Source of the DNA: CAVHXA01 sp963639765
Lineage (GTDB): Bacteria > Bacillota > Clostridia > Oscillospirales > Oscillospiraceae
Reading direction: 5' to 3'
DNA length: 10,862 nucleotides
Assembly: GCA_963639765.1 (NCBI GenBank)
Contig: CAVHXA010000063.1
Span: forward strand, 1-10,862
This document shows, piece by piece, positions 1-8,649 of this stretch. The notes beneath the pieces are model-generated. The model searched no databases, had not been told where the DNA came from, and was given only the letters and a program-made list of their open reading frames with translations. The first letter of the stretch is position 1, and each line of letters opens with the position of its first letter. A program made the position numbers and the translations under genes.

Positions 1-3000
1 CTCCTCTCCGAAGAGGATGATCAGTCCGCTTATCTTCAAGCTGCCGTGAAAGACTGGTTCCCGGACTTTGACCTTGATGTACTCTCGGACGAGGGACGTA
101 TCTGCCTTGGAGAGCTGTTGATGCACCATAGCTTTATGCAGGCTGTAATTCACCTTACCGGCGGAAACTATTATCAGGCTTCGGCCATCGCAGAAACTTT
201 GGGGACACATTATCCGGATCTCAAGTCCCTGCCAGATGCATCTGTGGTGATTGATTCTCTTTATGCCCTCATTTCGCACGCCAGAACCGGAAAGCCCGGA
301 AAACTGCGCCCGTTTTTGAATGTACAGGTGCAGCTTTGGATGCGCGAACTGCGCCGCCTTGTCGCGAAGGTAGATGGCGAATCAGTTACATATGAAATAG
401 CACATGACCTAAACAGCCAGCAGTCAAAACAGTATCTTCCTGTTGTAAACTGCCGTGACTGCGGACTGACCGGCTGGGTATCTGTTTTGAACGAGCGTCA
501 GAATGCTACTATGGCGCACCTAGAATCTTTCTATAACCTGTATTTCAAAGCGGATGAAAAGGTTGTCATGATGTTCCCCATGAGCCATGAGGATCGTATA
601 CCCGGCATGATTCCCGCATGGATATGCCCGGATTGCCTGCAGGTGAAGCTGGGTGAAGAAGGTACTGGCATTGCTGAGTGCGTGGACTGTGGCACGGAAA
701 TGGTTTCTATCAGGATTCCAAGCCAGAATCGAAAATCTGGTACCAAGAACAATAAGCAGTATGTATGCCCGTGCTGTGGCAGTCACCGTGGCCTTTCTAT
801 GATGGGTGTTCGGAGTGCAACCGAAATCAGCGCAAGTATTTCACAGATGTTTGCATCTCGTTTTAACGATGATAAGAAGACTTTAGCCTTCTCCGACAAC
901 GTGCAGGACGCCGCGCACAGGGCCGGCTTCTTCAATGCACGCACATGGCGCTTTGGACTTCGGACGGCGATTCAGAAATACTGCACCGAATTTGGTGCGG
1001 GGAAAAGTCTTGCGGAGTTTCAGGACGGATTCCTGCAATATTGGCATAATAATATGACAGACGAGCAGTTCGTCAGTTTCTTTATCGCACCAAATATGAT
1101 GTGGATGCATGCATATGAGGACATGATTGAAAAACGCAAGCTCGGCAGTGACAAGCAGGCCCGGACACTGATGTACGAAATCGAGCAGCGCGTCAAGTAT
1201 GAAATTATGCTGGAATTTGGTTTGGCAGGCAGAATCGGGCGTACTTTGGAAAAGTCCGGTTGCAGCGTAATTTCATTTGCTACGGATGATATCTGCCAGA
1301 TTGCGAACGCCGTTCAGACGCGGACGGTGAATGAGCTTGGCGTGTTGACCGGTGAGAGTATAGACACCTTCCGCCGCATGGTTCTCGGTTTTCTCAACCT
1401 TATGCGGATGAACGGAGCTTTTGCAGATAAAGTATTTGATGAGTATACGCTAAAGAACGGAGATAGTTACATGCTGTCCAACAATCGGAACCGTTGGCTT
1501 CCCGGGTTGCAATCCGGGCGTAATACTCCCCGCTTTTTGGCAGAAAATATCGGCGGACGGGCAAATTATAACTTTGACTTGCCAACTTCCAATAAATATT
1601 CCGATTGGATTGAATCGTGCAGCACAGTATTTTTTGTAGAAGAAAATAACTTCAAGACGATTGGCAAGTTCATCCTGGACGAGGCAGTAAAGCTCTCGGT
1701 TATATTGAACGTGCCTTCTTCTCCGGAATATAAAGTTTACGGGTTGAATAAGGACCACGTATTTATTACGGATGAAGTAGTACAAATGCGCTGCGGAAAA
1801 TGCGGCTCTGTATACGCTGTCTCAGCAGAAAATGCGGAGCTTTGGGAAAATGCGCCCTGTCAGCGTGCAAGCTGTTGCGGGACGCTTGCTGCCTTTGAGA
1901 CGGATGAAATCAATTATTACGGCCGTTTGTATTCTTCCGGCGACTTAGCACGCATCAACGCAAAAGAACATACGGGCTTGCTGGAGCGCCCGGAACGCGA
2001 GCAGTTGGAGATCGACTTTAAGCGTGGGAAGGATACGCAGCAGCTGTGGGATCCGAATGTCTTATCCTGCACACCTACGCTGGAAATGGGTATCGACATC
2101 GGAGATTTGTCCACCGTAATTCTGTGCAGCATGCCGCCGGCACAAAGCCAGTTTCTGCAACGTGCAGGTCGAGCAGGACGTAAAGATGGCAATGCGTTGA
2201 CACTGGCTGTCGCAAATGCCAGACCGCATGACCTTTACTTCTACGCAGATCCCTTGGAGATGATTGCCGGCAATGTAACACCGCCAAAGATCTTCCTGCG
2301 GGCGTCTGCCGTTCTGGAGCGCCAGTTTGTGGCGTTTTGTATGGATTCATGGGTGAAAAAAGATATCCCGGACGGGGCTATTCCGGAGAAGGTCGGTGTA
2401 GTGCTGAAGAAGCTGGATGTGAGACCTGACGACATGTTCCCGTTCAATTTCCTGAACTACGTGCAGAGCACGCTGTCCCGCCAACTGAACTCTTTTATGC
2501 AGATGTTTGCTGCCTATCTGGATGAGAGTGCGAAAGAGGAACTACAGACCTTTGCGCGCGGAAAAGGTTCAGACGAAAGCCCGATGTACATCAAAATTCT
2601 GGATGCTTTTGAGAGCCTCAAAAAGCAGCAGGATGCACTGAAGGCAAGCGTAGATACGCTGAAAACCATGATAAAAGAGCTGGAGGGCAAACCGAAAGAC
2701 ATCTCTTACGATGAAGAAATCAAAGAATTGAAGAGCGAGGAGGCGGCGCTGCTCTCCGTCCTTCAAGAACTTGGGAAAAAGAACATATTTAACTTCCTTT
2801 CTGATGAGGGATTGCTGCCGAACTACGCATTTCCGGAAGCTGGGATTATTCTGCGTGCCGTCCTGTATCGCAAGGAAGATCAGGAAGCGCCCGCACAGAA
2901 GAAAAAATACGAGAAGAGGGTTTACGAGTACAGTCGTAGTGCATCTTCGGCCATCAGTGAATTTGCGCCCAATAACAGCTTCTATGTGGATGGTCGTAAG

Positions 3001-5343
3001 CTTACGATTGATCAGGTGGACTTGACGACGGCGCAGACAGCAAGATGGAGACTCTGCCCGAATTGCTCGCATGCGCAAATTGAAGAAGCCGGGAAGAGTA
3101 CTGCCTCCTGCCCGCAATGCGGAAGTCCCGCATGGGCCGACGCAGGTCAGGTTCGTTCTATGCTGAAGGTACAGATGGTGTACTCCAACATGGATTATAC
3201 CAAGAGTCTTATCAGTGATGAAAGCGAAGAGCGTACGAATGTATTTTACTGCAAGCAGCTTCTTGTCGATGTAGATGAGGACCACGATATTTCCAGTGCA
3301 TACCGGATGGACAATGAGGAATTCCCCTTCGGATATGAGTTTGTACGCAAGGCAACGCTTCGCGAAATCAACTTCGGCGAGAGCGATATGACCGGTGAAA
3401 AGCTTTCGGTTTCAGGTATTGAGGATGTCCGAAAAGGGTTCAAGATATGCAAGTATTGCGGAAAAATTCAACCGGATGCAGGAAAACCGAATCATAGCTA
3501 TGCCTGCAAAACAAAGAAGATGCCGATGCTTTCGCAGGCGGATGCGTATGAAGAATGTCTGTTTCTCTATCGGGAATTCACAACGGAAATTCTACGACTT
3601 CTTGTCCCTGCAACCACAATGGACTCTACAAATGTGAAGCTGGAGTCCTTTGTTGCGGCATTTATGCTAGGCATGAAAGAATACTTCGGAAACGTTGACC
3701 ATCTAAGAGCCACTGTAAGCGAGGTTCCGGTTCCTGATGCCGATTACCGAAAACAGTACCTGGTGATCTACGACTCGGTTCCCGGCGGCACCGGTTATCT
3801 GAAACAGCTGATGCATGAAAAGAACGCTTTGATCGAAATTTTTGAGAAAGCACTTCATGTGATGGAAAACTGCTCCTGCAAAGATGACCCACAAAAGGAC
3901 GGATGCTATCATTGCCTGTATGCCTATCGACAGAGCCAGCAGATAGGAAACATTTCCCGTTCAACGGCGATCCGACTTTTGAAGTCGATACTTTCCGGAA
4001 AGGATCGTATTGAAAAAATCAGCAAAATCAATGATATCCCTGTAAATCCCCTGTTTGACAGTGAGTTGGAGCTTCGCTTCATGGAAGCTATACGAGTAAA
4101 AGCAGGCGCAGACAATGTCAAGGATATCCTGCGTGAGGGTAAACATAGTTACTATTTGAAGTTTGCTGATACAGCATGGGAAGTCGAACCGCAGGTGAAC
4201 CTGGATGCCGAAGATGGTGTTTCTGTCACATGTAAACCAGACTTTGTATTTTGGCCTGTTTCAAATGGAACGCATAAACCTGTTGCGGTATTTACTGATG
4301 GATTCCTCTATCATAAGGATATCGCTTCTGACGACACGATAAAGCGAGAGGCTATCAGGCGCAGCAAGAGCTTCCATGTCTGGACTCTTAGCTTCAAAGA
4401 TGTTCAGAATGTTTTTGCGCCGCAGGGCGACTACTACACCGAAACTCTTGCAGCAGAAACGATGCCATTCGGCACGACAATGTATCAAAATACAATCAAA
4501 CAATCTCATGCAGAAGCAATCAACCCAGCAAAGCTTACTTCATTCGAGCTGCTGCTGGAATACCTGAAGTTGCCGGATGCGGAAGCTGTATTCAGTGCAC
4601 ATGCACGTGCCTACAGCCTTTCCTTGCTGGATCCGGAAAAAATGAGGAATGAGCCGGAGTATAATATTTGTAAAAGCTTTGTCGATGCGGTAAATGAGCA
4701 GACGCATTTTACCGACTTAGAATATGCATTTCCCGGAACATTGTTTGGAAACTGGGTGCCGAGAAGCTCAAACTCGCATCTCACGATACACGCCGGCATT
4801 TCTGCCCCCGAGCTCAAAGCAAGCAAAGCGGTCAGCGTGTGCGCCGTTCTGAAAGACGAGCCCGATAGCCGAACAGATAAGTATGAGCAGGAGTGGAATG
4901 GATTCTGGCGCTTCTTCAATGTGATGCAGTTTGCCGAAAAATTCATGGCAGTTTCCTCCGTGGGTCTCAATCGCATGGACTACCTCGCTTTGCCCTTAAC
5001 AATTGGCAGTACCGAGACACCGGCAGAACCCGCAGCAAGTGATGCTTGGAACGAAATTAAAAGTATGCTGTTCGATGAAGAGGCAAAATCGTTTGTCGAA
5101 GCTGCGAGTACTGCCAGAGTTCCTGCACCGAATGAAGATGATATAGGCTATGAAATTGAAGGCGAAAACGGCGAGGTAATTGCAACAGTTGAAATCGCTT
5201 GGCCAAGTAATAAAATCGGCTTTATGACGGAAGAGCAGCTGGTCGACCTCGAAAAGGTTGAGGCACTTGGATGGAAAATCCTGTCCTTGCTTGATCTTGC
5301 AGACGCAGACATCGCAAAACAATTTGGAGGTGACAACAAATGA
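1..5343 (+). CDS. Giant SF2 helicase with zinc ribbons, DUF1998/MZB domain and C-terminal nuclease-like domain (5'-partial)
   Basis: The reading frame is open from base 1 to TGA 5341-5343, so the true start lies upstream. A GTG at 46 is only an internal codon. The first RecA domain (Walker A, DEAD/DEAH box) is not in the window. Visible parts, in order: Cys pairs near 451, 625, 679 and 766 (CRDC, CPDC, CVDC, CPCC); LAFSDNVQDAAHRAG near 880-924, at the usual start of the second RecA domain; motif V TPTLEMGIDIGDL (about 2071-2109); motif VI QRAGRAGR (about 2158-2181); a charged, coiled-coil-prone stretch (about 2611-2781); another zinc ribbon CPNC/CPQC (3055-3126); and DUF1998/MZB, with DSVPGGTGYL followed by C-x-C-x8-C-x2-C (3871-3915). 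A Vsr/DUF559-like segment follows, with KPDF near 4234 and VFTDGFLYH near 4288-4314. The family acts on nucleic acid using ATP; relatives include MrfA (repair) and DruE or DrmA/DrmB (phage defence). A defence role here is inferred from architecture and neighbours. A DISARM-like or Druantia-like membership is unproven. Confidence 0.88.
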   Translation, partial: LLSEEDDQSAYLQAAVKDWFPDFDLDVLSDEGRICLGELLMHHSFMQAVIHLTGGNYYQASAIAETLGTHYPDLKSLPDASVVIDSLYALISHARTGKPGKLRPFLNVQVQLWMRELRRLVAKVDGESVTYEIAHDLNSQQSKQYLPVVNCRDCGLTGWVSVLNERQNATMAHLESFYNLYFKADEKVVMMFPMSHEDRIPGMIPAWICPDCLQVKLGEEGTGIAECVDCGTEMVSIRIPSQNRKSGTKNNKQYVCPCCGSHRGLSMMGVRSATEISASISQMFASRFNDDKKTLAFSDNVQDAAHRAGFFNARTWRFGLRTAIQKYCTEFGAGKSLAEFQDGFLQYWHNNMTDEQFVSFFIAPNMMWMHAYEDMIEKRKLGSDKQARTLMYEIEQRVKYEIMLEFGLAGRIGRTLEKSGCSVISFATDDICQIANAVQTRTVNELGVLTGESIDTFRRMVLGFLNLMRMNGAFADKVFDEYTLKNGDSYMLSNNRNRWLPGLQSGRNTPRFLAENIGGRANYNFDLPTSNKYSDWIESCSTVFFVEENNFKTIGKFILDEAVKLSVILNVPSSPEYKVYGLNKDHVFITDEVVQMRCGKCGSVYAVSAENAELWENAPCQRASCCGTLAAFETDEINYYGRLYSSGDLARINAKEHTGLLERPEREQLEIDFKRGKDTQQLWDPNVLSCTPTLEMGIDIGDLSTVILCSMPPAQSQFLQRAGRAGRKDGNALTLAVANARPHDLYFYADPLEMIAGNVTPPKIFLRASAVLERQFVAFCMDSWVKKDIPDGAIPEKVGVVLKKLDVRPDDMFPFNFLNYVQSTLSRQLNSFMQMFAAYLDESAKEELQTFARGKGSDESPMYIKILDAFESLKKQQDALKASVDTLKTMIKELEGKPKDISYDEEIKELKSEEAALLSVLQELGKKNIFNFLSDEGLLPNYAFPEAGIILRAVLYRKEDQEAPAQKKKYEKRVYEYSRSASSAISEFAPNNSFYVDGRKLTIDQVDLTTAQTARWRLCPNCSHAQIEEAGKSTASCPQCGSPAWADAGQVRSMLKVQMVYSNMDYTKSLISDESEERTNVFYCKQLLVDVDEDHDISSAYRMDNEEFPFGYEFVRKATLREINFGESDMTGEKLSVSGIEDVRKGFKICKYCGKIQPDAGKPNHSYACKTKKMPMLSQADAYEECLFLYREFTTEILRLLVPATTMDSTNVKLESFVAAFMLGMKEYFGNVDHLRATVSEVPVPDADYRKQYLVIYDSVPGGTGYLKQLMHEKNALIEIFEKALHVMENCSCKDDPQKDGCYHCLYAYRQSQQIGNISRSTAIRLLKSILSGKDRIEKISKINDIPVNPLFDSELELRFMEAIRVKAGADNVKDILREGKHSYYLKFADTAWEVEPQVNLDAEDGVSVTCKPDFVFWPVSNGTHKPVAVFTDGFLYHKDIASDDTIKREAIRRSKSFHVWTLSFKDVQNVFAPQGDYYTETLAAETMPFGTTMYQNTIKQSHAEAINPAKLTSFELLLEYLKLPDAEAVFSAHARAYSLSLLDPEKMRNEPEYNICKSFVDAVNEQTHFTDLEYAFPGTLFGNWVPRSSNSHLTIHAGISAPELKASKAVSVCAVLKDEPDSRTDKYEQEWNGFWRFFNVMQFAEKFMAVSSVGLNRMDYLALPLTIGSTETPAEPAASDAWNEIKSMLFDEEAKSFVEAASTARVPAPNEDDIGYEIEGENGEVIATVEIAWPSNKIGFMTEEQLVDLEKVEALGWKILSLLDLADADIAKQFGGDNK

Positions 5344-7162
5344 CTGACACAGCAAAAGTAGCAATATCCTCAGACTTTCTGACAGCGTTTGCAAAGCTGC
5401 CGCGTCAGATTCAAGGGAAGGTTACTGAGTTTGTGAATAAATTCCGGAATAATCCTACGTCCCCCGGAATCAACTACGAAAAAATAAATTCCGGTGTGGA
5501 TCAGAAAATATATTCTGTCCGGATTGATGATACATATCGGGGAATTGTCGTCCGTCAGCAAGAAACCGGCGTGTATTTGCTTTTGTGGGTAGATCATCAC
5601 GACGAAGCATACCAATGGGCNNNNNNNNNNTGCCTGCAGATTATTCTGGCGGAGAAAACGGAGAAGATCTATCTGCGGCTCTTGATGAGCCGTCCACTCT
5701 TAAGTCCTTTGTGGTGGTCGATGGTGAAGATGAACTGCGCCGAATCATGGCCGAGCCGCTGGAAAAGTGGCGTGTTTTTCTTCATCCAACACAGAGAAAA
5801 ATCGTCAAGAAAGAATATTCTGGTCCGGCACGAGTTCTTGGAGGCGCCGGAACGGGCAAGACAGTAGTTGCCATGCACAGGGCAAAAGCTTTAGCTTCCA
5901 AATGCGAAGGTAAACAGAGAATCTTGATGACCACATTCACTGCAAACCTGGCAGCAGACATCCGCGAGAATTTACGGAAAATCTGCACAGTCGAAGAACT
6001 TCGCAGAATAGAAGTCATTCACCTAGATGCATGGGTCAATCAATTTATACGTGAAGCCGGTTTCTCCTCACAGATTGGATACGACGATGAGATTACCCCA
6101 CTTTGGGATAAAGCAATTTTGCTTGCAGGTCAGGAATTGTCGTTTGAGCAGAGCTTTTATGAAGAGGAATGGAACCGCGTTGTAATTGCACAGGAGGCAC
6201 TTTGTCTCGAAAAATACGTGAAAGCAACCAGAAACGGACGAGGCACCAGGCTGGATCGCAAGAAGAGAATGCAAATCTGGAAGGTGTTTGAGTGCTATCA
6301 AAATTTGATGAAGGAAAATCAAGTTCGGGATATTAATACCGCCATGTATGAGTGCACGAAACTACTGGAGTCCTCTTCACGAAAGCCAACCTATGTCAGC
6401 ATTATCGTAGATGAAGGTCAGGATTTCAGTGATAATGCGTATCGTCTCATTCGTGCTCTGGCGGGCGAAGAGCATAAAAACGACATTTTTATTGTTGGCG
6501 ACTCGCACCAGCGTATCTATCGGAACCGACCGACTTTGTCAAAATGTGGAATTAATGTACGTGGGCGAAGCAGTATTTTGAAAATCAACTACAGGACTAC
6601 CGAAGAAATTCGGAAAGCTGCTTTTGCGTTGCTGAACGGATTGTCCTTTGATGATCTGGATGATGATGTAGATTTAGGAGACAAGTGCCAGTCCTTAACG
6701 CACGGTGAAAAACCAATCGTCAAGAACTTTGCGGATGCAAATCGCGAATTTGAATTCATTTTGCAGGAGATAAAAAGACTGCGCGACAGTGGCGTTGCAC
6801 TCACAGATATTTGCATTGTGGCAAGAACAAAAAAACTTGTGGATGACTATATTGCTTTGCTTACTAAGTCCGGTATACGCGCTTATGCGATAAAGCGTAA
6901 CAAAGTGGATGACCGGAGCTTTGACGGTCTGCGTGTTGCAACAATGCATAGGGTAAAAGGGCTGGAATTCAAATATGTTTTCATTGCTGCTGTAAACAAC
7001 AGAATTATTCCTTTACCATCTGCAATCAATCGAACAGATGCAGTCTCCGAAGCTGAGTCTATAGCATCTGAAAAATGTCTGCTTTATGTCGCTATGACAC
7101 GCGCACAAAAAGGCGTTTACATTACGAGCTATGGGAGACAATCTGAGTTTTTGAATGCATAG
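5340..7162 (+). CDS. RelE/ParE-like domain fused to UvrD-family SF1 helicase (interrupted by assembly gap)
   Basis: The ATG at 5340 overlaps the preceding stop as ATGA and has GGAGG at 5326-5330, nine bases upstream, so the two helicase genes are translationally coupled. Residues 1-93 form a RelE/ParE-like fold (FLTAFAKLP, YSVRIDDTYRGIV, LLLWVDHHDEAY). The helicase part follows the ten-N gap in another frame. Its motifs are Walker A GGAGTGKT (5840-5863), Walker B-type IIVDEGQD (ending about 6424), motif III IFIVGDSHQRIY, INYRTTEEI, motif V ATMHRVKGLEF and motif VI YVAMTRAQ, ending at TAG 7160-7162. SF1A helicases of this type move 3'-5' on DNA using ATP. The frame change sits exactly at the Ns, so the simplest reading is one continuous protein whose gap length is wrong. 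No antitoxin gene is adjacent, so the RelE-like part is probably a binding or effector module rather than half of a toxin-antitoxin pair; this is inference. Confidence 0.85.
5621..5630. other. Assembly gap of ten Ns
   Basis: Ten consecutive N bases lie inside the RelE-UvrD gene. Reading is clean on both sides but in different frames (5340 frame before, 5585 frame after). This is what an arbitrary-length scaffold join would give. The missing segment should encode a short linker after the RelE-like domain, and its true length is probably not 10. Confidence 0.97.
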
Positions 7163-7185
7163 AATGTAAGGAAGTAAATGCATTA

Positions 7186-7290
7186 ATGGCAACCATGGAT
7201 CAAACCTTCACCCGCCTGCAAAAGTCCACCTTCTGCGCGAGGTTTCTCTTAACGGACAAAGATAGACGATATATCGCAGACAAGTGGATA
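7186..7290 (+). pseudogene. DUF4186 gene remnant, N-terminal ~30 codons only
   Basis: Starting from ATG 7186 (or ATG 7195), with TAAGGAAG just upstream, the frame reads MDQTFTRLQKSTFCARF and then LLTDKDRRYIADK. From memory this matches the conserved N-terminus of DUF4186 proteins, which are normally about 110-120 residues long. After IADK the DUF4186 pattern stops and the same frame continues into YolD-like sequence (LNAKIQLL), ending at TAA 7357-7359. The function of DUF4186 is unknown; it is often seen near SOS and Y-family polymerase genes in mobile elements (from memory). A 57-codon chimeric peptide could in theory be made. It begins 24 bases after the UvrD stop, so it would be read through by the helicase operon's transcript. 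Confidence 0.6.
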
Positions 7291-7519
7291 CTAAATGCAA
7301 AGATACAATTGCTTTGGATGAATCTTGCTGAAGCCGGATATGACATCCACATACTTTAAGCCAGATGAACGCAAAGCCGGCGGAGCGTATCTTACAACAA
7401 CCGGACCGGTAAAGAAAGTCGATGATTACGAGCGGCAGATAGTGCTGCATGATGGCACGAAGCTGCCGATGGATGATATTTTGGATATCAGCGGAGAGAT
7501 TTTTGGAATGATAGAGTAG
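7291..7519 (+). pseudogene. YolD-like gene remnant, 5'-truncated and frameshifted
   Basis: The stretch LNAKIQLLWMNLAE (frame of 7291) runs into KPDMTSTYFKPDERKAGGAYL (frame of 7325) after a one-base shift near 7327-7333. It then continues with GPVKKVDDYERQIVLHDG, KLPMDDILDISGEIF and TAG at 7517-7519. YolD-like proteins of Firmicutes are usually 100-150 residues long and have this C-terminal half (YFKPDERKxGGAY, VKKxDxYER, DGTKxPxDDIL). They sit beside DinB/UvrX-type Y-family polymerases in SOS-induced operons. Here the first part and the polymerase are missing. A TTG at 7325 could give a 64-residue C-terminal peptide, but no good ribosome binding site supports it. Best read as a dead relic joined to the DUF4186 remnant. 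Confidence 0.68.
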
Positions 7520-7555
7520 TAATACAAATCACAATTACGAAATTAGAGGCAAAGT

Positions 7556-8527
7556 ATGAGTATAACCATCGAAAAACCAAATCGCACACTTCTCGTTCTG
7601 AAATACTTATGGGATAACACGGATATTGATCATCCGGCTACCATAAAGGATATCGCCGCATATCTTGAGGGCTTCGGCTATAACGCAACAAGAAAAACAA
7701 TCTCAAAAGACATAGATGAGTTGATTCAGATTGGCATAGATATCGACTGTAAGCGCGAGGAACATAATCTGTATTTCCTTGATATTCGTGTTTTTGAGCT
7801 TGCAGAAGTAAAACTTCTCGTTGATGCCGTTCAATCCTCGCGATTTATACCGACTAAGAAGAGTAAGTCCCTGATTGAAAAGCTATCAACCTTTGTCGGC
7901 CCTCATCAGAGCAATATTCTGAAGCGACAACTGTATGTGGATAAGCGATTCAAAGCCAACAATGACGGAATCTTCTATATCGTAGACAACATCCACACGG
8001 CTATTCGTGAAAAGAAGCGTATTATATTCCAATACCAAGAGTACGACCAGCTAAAGAACAAGGTGCTCAAGCACAACGGTATGGTTTATTCCGTTTCCCC
8101 ATATGCTTTGATTTGGAATGATGACTGCTACTATGTTCTCGGTTATTCTGACAGTCACAAGAAGATTGCCAAGTTCCGAGTTGACCGTATGGTGGACATG
8201 GACATATCAGAAACATTTGCGGTTCCAAAGCCAAACGATTTCGATGTTTCGGATTACTTCTCTCAGATCTTTTCAATGTACGACGGCAGCGAGTGCAAGG
8301 TAACACTTCTCTGTGAAAATGAGCTGATGAAGCACATTATCGACCGCTTCGGTGAGACTGTATTCACCGCACCGAGAGATGAAAATCACTTCATTGTGGA
8401 GACACCGGTATCGCTGAGTCAAACCTTTTACGGATGGGTATTCTCCTTTGGCGGGAAAATGAAAATAACCGCTCCGAAAGAGGCAGTAGATGGCTTTTTG
8501 CGGATAATCGACAAATTCAAAAAATAA
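7556..8527 (+). CDS. WYL-domain transcriptional regulator with N-terminal winged helix
   Basis: The ATG at 7556 has AGAGG at 7545-7549, six bases upstream. The 323-residue product has a winged helix-turn-helix over about residues 8-65 (TIKDIAAYLEGFG, RKTISKDIDEL). A WYL domain covers about 150-225 (KRIIFQYQEYD, VSPYALIWNDDCYYVLGY, KIAKFRVDRM), and a WCX-type C-terminal region extends to the end. The length is normal for the family. WYL regulators sense ligands, often nucleic acid pieces or nucleotides, and several (BrxR, CapW) repress phage-defence operons. It lies downstream of the helicase pair in the same orientation, with no terminator in between, so it may be cotranscribed with them or be their regulator; the target is inference. 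No convincing promoter of its own is visible in 7520-7555. Transcription probably ends at the terminator just after it. Confidence 0.9.
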   Translation: MSITIEKPNRTLLVLKYLWDNTDIDHPATIKDIAAYLEGFGYNATRKTISKDIDELIQIGIDIDCKREEHNLYFLDIRVFELAEVKLLVDAVQSSRFIPTKKSKSLIEKLSTFVGPHQSNILKRQLYVDKRFKANNDGIFYIVDNIHTAIREKKRIIFQYQEYDQLKNKVLKHNGMVYSVSPYALIWNDDCYYVLGYSDSHKKIAKFRVDRMVDMDISETFAVPKPNDFDVSDYFSQIFSMYDGSECKVTLLCENELMKHIIDRFGETVFTAPRDENHFIVETPVSLSQTFYGWVFSFGGKMKITAPKEAVDGFLRIIDKFKK

Positions 8528-8534
8528 TTTCTCT

Positions 8535-8566
8535 AAGGTGGGTTCAATTGGACCCACCTTTATTTT
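8535..8566 (+). terminator. Intrinsic terminator after the WYL gene
   Basis: AAGGTGGGT (8535-8543) pairs perfectly with ACCCACCTT (8552-8560). One GU and one CG pair extend the stem to 11 bp around an AATT loop, and TATTTT follows. It begins eight bases after the WYL stop and lies just before the next promoter, so it separates the two transcription units. Confidence 0.85.
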
Positions 8567-8572
8567 GTGCTA

Positions 8573-8601
8573 TTGACGGATTAAAAATCATCGAATATAA
8601 T
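8573..8601 (+). promoter_or_regulatory. Sigma-A promoter for the LexA-like operon
   Basis: The -35 box is TTGACG (8573-8578, five of six matches to consensus) and the -10 box is TATAAT (8596-8601, perfect). The spacer is exactly 17 bp. The expected start of transcription is about 8608-8610, giving a short 5' leader. Such a near-consensus promoter is usual for genes held down by a repressor. Confidence 0.85.
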
Positions 8602-8608
8602 TATAAAT

Positions 8609-8622
8609 GCAACAAGCGTTGC
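8609..8622. promoter_or_regulatory. Candidate LexA-like operator at the transcription start
   Basis: The 14-bp palindrome GCAACAAGCGTTGC has perfect 5-bp arms (GCAAC/GTTGC) around AAGC, and lies 7-20 bases after the -10 box. The Gram-positive LexA (DinR) box is CGAAC-N4-GTTCG. Both share the AAC-N4-GTT core with the same spacing, and only the outer two bases differ. Binding here would block the promoter of the LexA-like gene, so autorepression is the likely role. This is inferred from position and symmetry only. Confidence 0.5.
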
Positions 8623-8649
8623 GGATAGTGCAAAGTGAGGTATATGAAG

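Noticed and set aside
2569..3285. A 238-codon open frame on the minus strand
   Set aside because: It lies fully inside the giant helicase gene, has no recognisable domain and is rich in Cys/Arg/His as expected from antisense shadowing.
4996..5394. A 132-codon minus-strand frame across the helicase overlap
   Set aside because: Both coding genes here are well supported on the + strand, and this frame has no motif or convincing ribosome binding site.
5340..5620. A stand-alone RelE toxin of a toxin-antitoxin pair
   Set aside because: No antitoxin-sized gene is adjacent; the upstream neighbour is the helicase and the frame runs on into the UvrD part.
5340..5867. A 175-codon frame reading through the N-run, suggesting a short RelE protein
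   Set aside because: After the gap this frame is low-complexity and lacks family features, while the other frame gives perfect UvrD motifs. The apparent frameshift is a gap-length artefact.
7178..7186. ATG at 7178 as start of a small gene
   Set aside because: The frame stops after two codons (ATG CAT TAA).
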